Assembly: GCA_014706295.1 (NCBI GenBank)
Contig: JACSVZ010000041.1
Coordinates: forward strand, 310,001-374,000
Direction: 5' to 3'
DNA length: 64,000 nucleotides
DNA from: Lycocorax pyrrhopterus obiensis
Taxonomy: Eukaryota; Chordata; Aves; Passeriformes; Paradisaeidae
The notes under the pieces are model-generated. The model was not told where the DNA came from and searched no databases. It saw nothing but the letters and a program-made list of their open reading frames with translations. The number at the start of each line of letters is the position of its first letter. The first letter of the stretch is position 1. The translations under genes were made by a program, and so were the position numbers. This document shows positions 37,023 through 49,000 of the stretch, piece by piece.

Positions 37023-40000
37023 GTAGGATGTTCTTGGTCTGTCCCTCCACCATTGCAGTTCTGCTCTGAAGACTCAGGATTCGAAGAACTGTTTTTACTG
37101 GTGGCATCGTACTCTGTCAGTGATGTCACTGCAGCGGTGTCTGCTGCGTGTCTGGCTTTTTCTACTGTTTTTGCCAAGTCAGCCTGCAATTTGATCGGGA
37201 CTGAAAGAAACACAGTTAACAAGGAGAGCAATTAAGAGTGCAGCAAAACAAGCTCAGGTTGTATTAAATGTGCTGCACTGTGGTTTGCTGAGTAGGAATC
37301 ACTGATTGTGCAGAGAATAGATTAGAATTTGTGAATGTATTTAAGCACTTAAGAGGTAGCAAGCAATGAATAATTAGAAAGGATGGATTATTAGAGACAT
37401 GTTAGAACAGCAATTAACAGCACTGCATATCTTCAAAACAAACTTAAATACATTCCTATTAAACAAGGAGGAAATTATGGAGGGATATGATGCTGTAAAA
37501 TCCTTCAGGAAAGGAAACCCACTGCCTGGGTGTAGATCCTGCCATGGTGAGGGGCTCTTCGTGTTCCCCCGATGGGAGAACGGAGATTTTCAGGTTCAAA
37601 TGCAAAAGAGGTGCAGGGTCACTATGTGGTGGCTGTGCACGAGGGACTGTCCTCCCCTGGGGGCACGTGAGATGGTCCAGCCTGTCCTGGAGGACTCCAG
37701 AAGTGATGCATGTCTGCATTATCTATATTACGTAGTGTGTATGTAGAGAATAAACTGTATTAACTCTGTATAGTCATCATAGATAATATGGAGATAATAT
37801 GGAATAATTTGGTTTGATTTGATGGTCTTGGAGGTCTTCGCCAACCTAAACGGTTCTGTGATTCTGTGTGATGAGCTGGGGGATGAGGGACTTCTGCGCT
37901 CACGGGAGGTGTGTTTTGCTTCTGGTTTTGGTTGCATGGAGACTACTAGTGTCTGCAAAGTTCCAACAGATGCAGAGTTTGTGCACAGGGACCTGGAAGA
38001 TGAAGTCACCCCAAGCGTTTGCTTGACTCGAGTGTTTTGCAATTGATACACGAGGGAGACGTGTGTGGCCACTGGAGAATGTACGGGAAGCTTAACGTAC
38101 GTGATCTGAGGATACTGTGCTGCATTAATTAGCAATGGGAACAAGAATGCACGTTTGCTTGTAGGGCACTTTACATGTCTGTTTTGGTGAATTTCTCAGG
38201 AGCTCTTGTGTAGCTGCTCCTTTGGCTGCCCTCTGTGTGCAGCAGAGATCCCTGGCAACTCTGTGAAGCTGAAGGCTGCAGTTTTAGGGACACCTTCCAG
38301 ATCTTGATACCGGGCACCGCAGATGCCAAATTTTGTCTACAGGAGGCAGGAGCATTGCTGCAGAAACAGGAGCAGCGCCTGGTGAGCCACAGGGTGCTCA
38401 GCCAATCTTGTCTCCTCTGCGCCTGTCATTGTAGGTATGAGCTGAATCATTAATTCATAGCAGATGTTTTTGAAATGTGGAAAACAACACTGTTTTCTGT
38501 TGTATATTTTAGTGCGAGGTGTTGTGCTCGTTTGTCATCCACTGTGAAATCCCAGCAGACGCTGTAGACGTTCGGCACAATAATGTCATTCCCAAACCTT
38601 GCTGGTGGGTTGCATAACACAGAGCAGAGGCATGGAGTGAGTGAGCTGTAAAGACTAGTTAGGATCCCCTCCGGTGGCCCAGAGGCTGGGAGTGCCCCTG
38701 CCCTGTGGCTGTGCCACTCTTTGCTGCTCTCGACAGGGAGCAGTGTCCCTTTAGGGCATCTGCTCTGGTCACCGCTCCCGAGCGTGATGCTCATTCTCAT
38801 GGTAACCTTCTGGCACCCTGGTCCCAAGAGCCCACAGGCACGGTGAGAGGCTGCAAACCTGCCCTGAGGTTTTCTGGGGAGGTGGAGCTGGGGGCTCCAT
38901 CCTGCCTGAGGCTGCCAGCCCTTACTGCAGGCCATTAGTTAATAGTAGGAGTGTAAAATTCACTGTTTCTTTCTAATTATCAAAGTAGCTGGTCACAATT
39001 TTCACACCTTTCTTTTTTTTCCTTCTTACTTTTTAAAAGTGTTCTATAGTTAAAAATTGATTTTTTTCATAAAGGAAATATCAACTTCAAAAGACTAAAT
39101 TTTCTGCAAATCCATTTTCAGGAGCCCTGGGGATGACCACCTCAGCTGCCCATGGGTGCTGAGGGCCCTTGGTGATGGTGCAGCCAGGGATGCTGCGTGC
39201 CAGTGCTCTGTCTGGGTTTGTTTTGGTCAGCAGCGCCCTTATCCTTCCTGAGCGAGCCTGGAGAGAAAGGGAATTGATCCACTGCCTCGCTAGCGCAGTC
39301 AAGTGAGCTCTACAGCCCTTGTGCCAGGGACTGGAATCTTGGCTCTCTGTGCATGCAAAATAAGACATTTCTCTGTAAGAAAATAGAGGGAAACAGCCTA
39401 TGAAAGGGGGACGTTTTTATCTTGCCAAACAGGAATAGTCAGTTCCAATCGCTGTCTCGTCTCCTTCTCCAAATCACCAACCAATAACTTTTCTTCTGTG
39501 CTACTTTGCGAGGAATAAAAAATGATTTTATGTCAGTCACGCAGTATTAAGCGATATTATTTCCAAGGGCAAGTGTAGTGGAAAAATGACAAAAGGATCA
39601 GAGTGTTTGCAGCATATTTTTGCTTCCAACTTGACGTACAGCAAATACTGCTTTTATTACATGTGCTTTGTGCAACTGTGTTTCTGGCTTTGTCTGATGC
39701 ACCCTGGCTCTCCTTCCCATGCTGGTGAAACTGCCAGGTCCTGCCCTCCTCTCCGGGGTTCATCCCAGGACAGAGCTGAGCCCAGTAGCTGCCTTGGGAT
39801 ATTGACTTGTGATGACGTTCCCAAATGAGGAAATGCCTTAACGAGCTCAATGCACACTGCGGTGCCGAGCGTCTCAAGGGGTTGATGCTGGGCAGCTTCT
39901 GTGCAGCCGTGAGTAGGAGATGAGACAAATCTTACTGGTTGGTGTTGATGCCCGAAAAAGTGTGCATTTGCATATTTTAATTCTTAAAGCAAATTAATAT

Positions 40001-43000
40001 CTTAATTTGTCCCATGAAGTATCAGGAAACTCTCTTCCCACTTCTGCTTCTGGAATAAAGCTGCGAAGTACGGATGCCTGAGACAGTCCCTGGGTGACAC
40101 TCACAGTGCTGCTGTGACATGCCAAGTATCCCTGAGGTACCCTGGCTACCCACCCTTTCCTCCTTGGAAGGAACAAAAGGGAGCAGGGTGGCTGTTTGGG
40201 TGAAGAATCCATACGCTGCAAATGGTGGCTGAGTGCCAGCGGGGTGGTGGCCAGACACGGGGTGATGGCCAGTGCAGGGAGGGTATTTCACACCTCGTGC
40301 TCCACTGTCAGTTGCAAGGGGCAACAATGTGCCACGCTTGCTGCAGTGCCATTGGAAGTCTGTGCCCCAGAAATTAATTTTTTCTTTTCTGGATCTCTGC
40401 ATCTTTCCTTCCTCTGGAGCCGGAAGCCTCTTTGCTGCTGGATTCTCTCTGGATCACCTATAATTGAACACTTCCTTCCAGCTCTGTCTTTGAGAGAGGT
40501 TGTATTAATCACTTTGGTGACCTGCTCTGTAAATTAAAAAGCTAAAACAAAGAGAGCTAAGGTTTCTTAGTTAGCTCTGAGTCCTCATCTCTATGTAGAA
40601 GTGTTCACAGCCATTAGGAAGATGTTACCATTTATTTTCATGTTTCCCGTTGAAAATCCTGCAGGAAAATTACCTCATATACAAAGTTGCTCTCAGATTT
40701 CACCCTGAGCTGCACATTCATCACCACATTTGCTCCTCAAGCTGCTATAATGCTTTTCTCCATTTTCTCCATAATCTTTATTGCTTCAGGTGTTCAGATA
40801 GTGCTTTGCTTTTCCATTTAAAATGAAGGAAGATGCCAGGTCTGGAGGAAGAGCAGCCCAGGAGGGGGCCATGCAAGTGTCGGCTCACCTTTATGGGATG
40901 AGTGAATGCTGCATGAATGCTTGTGGTGGAGCAGCAGGGGAGGGCAGAGGCAAAGTGTATTAAAATTCAAACGCAGAAGAAACTGGGGAGAACAAATCAA
41001 GTGCCATGCCCTTTGGCTCCTCTCCGGAGCTGAGTGCGCTTTGAAATTTCTCACTCTGTCTCTGGAGCGAAGCAGGCACGCGATATCGACAGCCTCATCA
41101 ATACTCCTTGTCTGCACGGGCTGGAGTGGTGCTGGGGTTAATCTGCTTCCAGTTGGGCTGTCCTTGGCTGGAAACGGCATGAAGCGATGGCTTGTCTGAA
41201 GCAATAATAAACATTGTTTACTATTGGCACATTAGTGCCTTAAGGATCAAGATGTGTGTGCTCAGAAAGGCAATCCTGTGTCTGAAATATTAATGCGCGG
41301 CAAGAGCACATACTCTATTTAACAAAATAAATGCTATGCTAGAAAGCAAGGAGCTGGAATGTTGTGTTTCTACTCCCAGCTCCCTGTCTGAGATGCTGCA
41401 GGCATTTCCAGGATGGAGGAGTGGAAAGGATGTGCTTTAGCTGAAAATAAAGGCTGCACAGGGCTGTTGTGTGTCAGGTTCTTCTGATGTCAGTGATCAT
41501 GGAAGGGAAAGTGATGTTTGCTGGCCACGATCTCTCTCGTATGTTCTGCCACTGTTGCTGCTCACCTGCTGTGTTGTGTCTTGCTTTTCAGAGGATGAAG
41601 GAGGAGGGGATATCCTACCCGTTGTTCCCATGTCCTTCGCCACCACTGCTGGAATCTGCTCTGCTGTGGTGTTCACGGTTTTTGGTGGCTGCTCAAACAT
41701 TACTTTATCCTGTAGATCATGCTGCTGTTTGCTAGAAGAACCTTGGCTTGAGGAGAAAAAGCTAAAGAAAGCATATTTATATTGCAGAGATGATGAAGGT
41801 GCAGCTCTGTTCTTTTTGTGTGCACGTGCAGGCCTGCTGCGGATATTCCTGGGCAGTTTGTGTCATGGTAACAGCCCCAGTTAAAATATGTTGAGGTAAA
41901 TATGGCCACCCATTGCAGATGAGGGAGATAGATGGGTGCCAGTGTTTTAGGGCACAGGGCGCGTTTCCTTCCTGCACACAGGGCAGCAGCAGCTGCTGCA
42001 TCACGGTGGGCTGTGGGAACCAGTGGAGATGGGATGGGACTTTACAAGGCTCTATGTTACTGCTCTGTTGTCAACATTAATGGCTGAACATTATTTTTAA
42101 TGCACTCCCAGTGTCAAAATCTATTGCTAAACAGCAGCAACAGCAGAGCAGATGAAGCCCTGTGCACAGTTCCCTTCCCAGGTACCTCTGCACAGAGGCC
42201 TATTGCTGTCTAAAAATAGCTGAAGTTAAAAGGTCTTTCCAGAGCAGCAGTAAAACACACTGGGAAAATGGGACCCCAGGGTTAGCAGTAATGGAGAGGC
42301 ATAAGGGATGTCACATTAAAGCTATATGGAATGAAAGCAAAGAAAGGTTGCACTGGCTCACCCTGGCCAGTGTCCCCGGGAGACAAGTTCCTGCAGCTCT
42401 TGCCTTTCCGCAGCATTCCCTTCCTGATTCTGCTGCACAGGAGGGCACCTCTTTGTTCCAGGTATTCACCCTTGCTTATCTTTAATATTTTAAACTTGCA
42501 ACCCATGTTTGGATTGGGGTTCTTGGTGTTTGAAAGCAGAGTCTTTAGTTCTCATCGTGTGTTGTGACAGACCCGCCCCCGCGCGCTCGGGGCTGACGGG
42601 CTCTCAGGAGTGACTGGCACTGACGCGCTGTAACAGGGATTTGTTTCAGACAGTGAAGATGGAATGGGAACAACAGCGTTGCTGTTGGTGCTGCCATGCT
42701 GCGGAGCTGGTGCTGGGCAGCTCACGTGCACAGCAGACACTGTATTTGTGTTAACTCTTCTGTTGCCTACCTGGTACTGGGATGGTGGGGCTGTACCAGC
42801 AGTGAAGTCCACCCACACCTCGAACATCAGTACCCAACAGCAGTGTGGTCCGAGATGAGGGACCTGAGCTGCAGGTGAGCAGCAAGACTTTAGCTTGCTG
42901 TGTGGAGCACGTTTCAGAAGTTCCCAGCCTGCTTGCTCTGTCCCTGCATCCCCTTTCCCTTGGCATGTTTACAGAATCATAGAATGGGTTGGGTTGGAAG

Positions 43001-46000
43001 GGACCTTTAAAGATCTAGTCCAACCCCTGCCATGAGCAGGGGCACCTTCAGCTCAGTCAGGTTGCTCAGGGAGGTACATTGCCTGGAAAAATCCCTTAAT
43101 ACCAACGGAGAAGTAAATGCATGGTTGCATTAGTGTAGATACAAGATCCACCTGCAGAAGGAATGTGAGGGAGTGATGTTAGAAGGGACTGCAGGTGGGT
43201 TTGGGGAGGAGCAGGTGCCTATGGTGGCCCCAGGTATGGGGGGCAGGTCTGTGGGCAGCAGCGCCACGCAAGCCAGGTGCTGAGCCCGGCTATTCCTGCC
43301 ATGCTGCTCTGGAAACAGCCTCTAAGGAGAGTTACTTCCTCTCCGCAGGGCACCCAGCAGTGTGTTGGACAAGAGATACTTTGACTACAGTCAAAACCGA
43401 TATAGGAAGCAGTAAACCTAAAGATCACAGCTGAAATGGTGATTCCTGAGACAGAAAAGTCATGCTCAGGACGTCCACTTGGAGTCAGCCTGGCAAGCTG
43501 GGTGGAATGATCACAGATGTAAGGAAGTGGAGCTAGTGGTTGCTTGACTGAATAGATCCTCAGTAGTTGCCTTGATGTGTAAACAAATCAGTGTCCAAAC
43601 CAATAACGTGCCTCCCTGTTGCTTTGTAGCAGCCGGTTTAATGGGGGTGAGAATTCAGCTGAGCACTCGGGAATTGCAGACACATATCTGTGTGCCCAGG
43701 AAGGCAAAAGCATGAGTAGACACTTTTTAAAAAATTAACTCGTGGAGGAAAAAGGGGAAGTTGATAGAGATGACCATAAATTATAAATGAGGCTTTTCAA
43801 AAATTACAAAGGGAGAAAAAGGACATTGGCATCCAGCAGTGTCTGGAATAACAACCGGGAGTTCAGCTCTGCGGCGAACCACAGGGATCTTGACAGTGTT
43901 TGCTGTGTGGGTAGTAGAGGCAGAAAAGGGAAGGCATTTGCTGAAAATACTTCTCTTGTCTATTTAAAAAATGCAGAGGATGTTGTTATATCATAGAGGA
44001 AGGAATAGATTGGTTCCATTCCAGTAGAAATTTGGAAGGTTGTTAGGCAGCAATTACAAATTCCAGAATGATGTCGTTTAGGTCAGCAGGTCCAGTAATT
44101 CACAAGTGGATGCTTGAAGGGCGCTGGCCACATGCTGTGCACTGCCACTGCTGACCCTCTGTGGGTGTGGGAAAGTGGAGGAAGTTTCCAGGAGGAAGCA
44201 AGCACAGAGCCAGGCACGGCAGTGCTGGGGGTCCCGTGCGGGGAGCCGGAGCCGTCCAGCTTGGCACAACTCCTGGGCACAGCATGCTCAGGAAAGGGGC
44301 TGGAGGACGATGTAACTGGATTTCTGCTCAAGGTTTGGAGAACTGGGCCAGCCAAAATAACTTTCTCTCTTTTGATGAGATTACCAGTAAGGCCAATACA
44401 GATAATAAAATTGTTATAATCATGTGACTGCATGTTGCATGGCAATTTAATTAAGAAACTGCCAGCACACAAAAAAATCAACACAGCGTGCACTAAAAGG
44501 ATTAAAACCCAACCAATGGCCTTCTGAAGAATAATTCATTACAGACTAAGAGAAGCTGCAGCCATTTGGGCTGCCATGGTGGTTTCTTCCTTCATCTCAC
44601 ACCTTTGTCTCTGCTGGTGCTTGGTGCAGTCACATGCCCTCCAGTGTGGGGGTCCCTGGCCTTTGGCTGGAGAAAAGGTAACAGAGAAGGAGGAGCAGGA
44701 GAGGAAAGGTAAACTGCCCAAAACCATAAAGCTGCCAGCACAGGAGGGAGCAAGGATGAAGGGATATATGGGGAATAGGGAAATGAGATTATATGCTAGC
44801 ACAGCCTGAGGGAAGCTGCAGAGATAGTTGGTTCGAACCTGATGATGGGAGATGGGAAGAAGGCCCTCACAAGCAAAGTGCTTTAGACTGCCAGGTCAGC
44901 TTGAATCAGTGGTGTAAAGTGGGAGCAGTTCTGGGGCCATGGTGGGATGCCTGAGCTCATGCAGCTGGTGAGAGGACTCCTCTCCCAGACCCCTGGACAA
45001 ACGCAGGGAAGGGAAGATCTGTGTGTGTCTGTGTGACCTGGCAAGCCCTGGGCTGTAATGCCTCAGCGGGCAACTTCTGGCCGTGTGAAGGGAGATGGGT
45101 CAGTCCTCCGCAGAGCTGTTGGTAAATCCACAGAGAAGGGATGAGAAGCCCCTCCATCAAACAGGGCGAACAGGGCTGCGTGTCCCAAACCAGCCCCGTC
45201 CGCGGCTCCCAGGGCCCTGCCAGCTGCCACCGCTCCCACAGAGACTTCTGCCTGCTCTCGCCACTTGCTCCAGGCAGAGTGTGCTGCAAAACCTGATTTA
45301 TGCAATATCAAATTGCATTTCGTAGCACAATTCAGCTCTGTTTTGCCCTTCTATGTTTTGGGGTTGAATTGCCAGAACTTTGCTGTCTCTGCCGCGATCT
45401 TCTGTATTAGAGTAGATTTGATAGAGATAGAAATGATCCATTTATTTACTTTTATTGATGAGCCTTACAGTAGCAAATGAGCTTGCAATGCAGAGCTCTG
45501 CAGCAGCTGTGTGAAAACAGACTCTTGTCTGAGCTCCCTGCATAGTCAGGGCTGGTTTTCAAGCCTGCAGTATTAAACCAGACTTAGTGCCTTTGAAAGG
45601 TGCTGTTCCCACTAGACAGGAGAGTGAAAATGCCTTTGGCGTAACACTTCGTACAGCTACAAAAGGAATACTCGTGGGCACAGAAACACCCTTATTGCAC
45701 CCAAAATGAGGTTGTGGTGGCTGTTGGAGGTGCCTCCAGCAAGGCAGCGTGCTCGTTCCGGGCTGAGGATTTACAGATGCGGTTTTGTCTTTCCTAAAGC
45801 TTGCGCATGTGGTGAGATGGATCAAAATGGGAGCTGGAGGTGCCCTAATCCCAGTTTATCCCCATTTTCTGGCTCCTGTTCATGGTTCTTCCTTTGACCC
45901 CACATGTCTGGCACTTGCCCTCTTTGTGCCTTGAAGCTGCAGATTTTCAGTAGGGAGAGGATAACCTGCAGTGCTGTTTGTGAGCAGCACGCTAAGAATA

Positions 46001-49000
46001 ATCACTGTGCTCCTGCTGTGCTCCTGCTGGGGTGTTGGGATGATAAATACACATGTAAATGTAGAAAATGCCAGAGATAAAATGGATGACAAATGGGCTG
46101 TGCTTCCTCTGCTCCTCAGAGGGAAGGAGATGCTCACCACATGCGTGCGGAGGCCAGGGATGATTTTAAGCTCCGCTTTTATGACCGTAAGATAATAAGG
46201 TTGCGTAAGGAGCTGTGTAGTTTTAAATTATGCCAACCATAAGTTATTTCTCTGCCTTGGCTTTCACCAATCCAAACAAATGCATCAAGAAAGGTGAGAG
46301 GTGTTTTACAGAAGGCTGAAGCTTTCCTGTCTTTTAACGCTGACATTTGGCCATCATTTATGGTCCAGCTGAGCGCCATGGAGCAGAATCATAAAAATTA
46401 TTCCTCTTAACATCTTTGCAGCTTACACACACCCAGCAACCCCTCCCAAATTTTTTACCCTCTAAACTGAGCAGGCTGTGGCTGTGTGCGCGTGGGCATC
46501 ATGACGTGCTGGATGAACTCAACCGAGGGAAGAGCCTCGTGACTATGGGGAGGATGACTCGAGGGAGGCTGACTGCTCTGCGGGGTGTCAATGCTCAGGG
46601 AAGAAATTCAGCTGAAAAACTCTGGCCACGTTGCCTTTACAGTATGTTTGACTGGCCTTGTGTGGTGCGAGAGACCTGCCAAGCATCACTTCAGGCAGGA
46701 AGTTGGGACTGCAGCCAGGCACCAAGAGTGGCGTTGCACCTCTGTCCTGTGCATTTCAAACATCTATTTTGTCATTTTCTGGTTATGCAGTTGCTGTCTG
46801 GGTTGCTCCTGTGATAGCTGGAGCTTTGGGATTTCTTGCACTTCGCTCTGACCATGGCAGGTCACATTTGCTAAATGCAGCAGGAAGACAAGCTGGGGAC
46901 AGATATTTGACATTATTTATCTTGACTGATTTGCTATGTGGAAAAAATTATTGCACAGTCACATTTCTGCATGCGAATACGAATATAGCTCCCTGCAAAT
47001 TTAGCTCCAAGTTTATACCACAGGAAAAAGAATGTTCCAGAACATGCTAATGATAATTTAATATTTTTAAATTGCAGCTGTGTGATCTGAAATTATAACA
47101 TTACGGTACTGTGGGGCAGTTGGAAAGGGTGATTCGAAGGAAACATTTGCATGGTTACAGCTCCCCATGTGTCTGCTGCCCATGTGCTGGGTGCAGGTAT
47201 TTTGTGGCTGCAGGCTTTTCCCCCCTGCATCTGCTGGAAGACAAGACCTGATGTAAGTCAGGGTTTTGAAAGTTTATGTCTGTACTCCTGCTGTAGAAGC
47301 TTTAAAATCTTCCTTTAAGTCTTGCAAGTCCCAGGGATTTGCTTTGGCTGCTGCTGCTGGGGTCACCAGGGGATCTCCTGTCTCTTCTAACCCTCACCTG
47401 CCAGTGAGCTCCAGCTGTGCCCAAAGGCAGCGTGAAGCCTGCTCGTGTCTCCCTCATGGGAGATTTTTTACCCCTCTTACATTTTATCATTCTAGAAGCG
47501 TAGGAGCTGTCTATTTGGTTTGTGTGTGTGCCTCTGACACCTCAGGATGCTGTTGTGTCTCTGGCTGAAGCTCAGTAACCCCCATCTTTCAATCTGCCCC
47601 ACCATGGAAATGGTCTGATAACAAATGCTGTCCTTCCCTCGCCGTCTGATCCCTGCTGTGTCTTGGAGGGCCTGCAGGCAGCGGGACTTGGAGAGGGGCC
47701 AGGGTGGGCCGTTTCTTCTGCTAATGGCAGATTTCATCCCACAGCTCATTTTGGCTGGATGCAGAGCTCTGTAAAAACTCTGAGAAGTGCAAATGCTCCT
47801 TGTCCAGATCCTTCCCCCTTTTCTGCCCTGGTGTTGGATATATATGTCAAGGGGATGTGAAATCTGACTGTGGGTTGGTGTAGTGGGCACAGCAACAGAG
47901 CCTCTTGCTCCTTGTAACTTCAGTTCTCCTTTTTCTTTTCTTTTTGCATTCCAGAGTCGGAAGCATGCCAGCAAAGTCCGCCTCTATTACATGCTTCACC
48001 CCATCGATGGAGGCTGCCCGGCGAAAAAGCTCCGGTCAGAAAATGTGGGTATAATCCAAGTCCCTGTTTATTCAGCTGCTTTGTGAATCATTGACTCTGG
48101 GCTACAACATTCTCTCTGTTACAGCCAGAGATGATCAGGTGCCCGGAGGTAACATTTAGATTAGCCGAAATGCGAAGTAACTGGAAATAATTTTCAATAA
48201 ACTACACAAGAATTATTATGTGCATCAGCAACAGTAATTGTGTTTTTAGTTATTCGAATGTTCTTTCATAGGAAAAAATATGCTGATAGCAAATACTCAG
48301 GGCTTACTCCGTTTCAGTGCGATGGCTGGGTTTGCTGGTGAGCACCTGGGGCAGGTGATAGGGGCGATGCCTGCGGGAAGCTCGTGCCTCCAGGCGTGGG
48401 GTGATGCCCACTCCGGGGTGCTGCTGGCAGGGCCTTTGTGGTGGCTCTGTGTGGAGCAGCACTGGGGTCACTTCCAGACCCCTTCACCCATGTCCAGCAT
48501 GTGACACCACTCTCAAGGGTGCATGTGCACCTCAGCATGGGATATGGAAGACAGAGAACCAATCAGACCTCAAATAAGTCAAAGCTGAACTATTTCCCAC
48601 TGCTTTTGTAAAAGGCAATATGGAGAAGGAATGTAATTCTGTGCTTGCTGATGCTTTTGCCAAGGGCAGCCCTAGTGGGGGTGGATTAACGCGTCCTCAT
48701 GTTCTAGGTGAATGCTAGGCTAGGCCAGACCTAAATTCTAAAATTATTTGTGTTATAAAAATATAGCAAGGAAAATCTGCCAACATTTACAGCTCAAAGT
48801 AGGCCTGTTGCTGATCAGATATTATACAAGCCTTTGCATTTAGAGAGAGCAGAACTATTTAGGACATCTCCAGTGCTGCACAGTAACATCCCTGCCATGT
48901 GCACGTGCAGTGCCCAATCCCGGCAGTGTCACTCAGGCCATGGCACAGCGACTTTAATGGGCATTATAAACAATCCGTGAAAACCAATTAAATTCGTGTA

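Larger units (their letters stand above)
37023..47954 (+). other. ZMAT4: ZMAT4 intron between first and second coding exons
   Basis: This 10.9-kb phase 0 intron (donor GTAGGA, acceptor TTCCAG) splits finger 1 between its two histidines. It is the longest fully resolved intron. It contains two CR1 fragments (near 37.8 and 43.0 kb), a small GC cluster near 42570-42605, and several AT-rich blocks (for example 41200-41340) that could be regulatory. I see no second gene on either strand; the open frames are short and show no family features. Confidence 0.85.

Noticed and set aside
41592..41735. Possible cassette exon after a strong acceptor (CTTGCTTTTCAG) inside the ZMAT4 intron
   Set aside because: No good donor lies before the in-frame stop, and inserting it would break finger 1 between H32 and H38. 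It is most likely a decoy acceptor.
41471..41884. Plus-strand frame of 137 codons with a signal-peptide-like stretch
   Set aside because: The cysteine-rich peptide matches no family I know, and it lies wholly within the intron with no partner exon.
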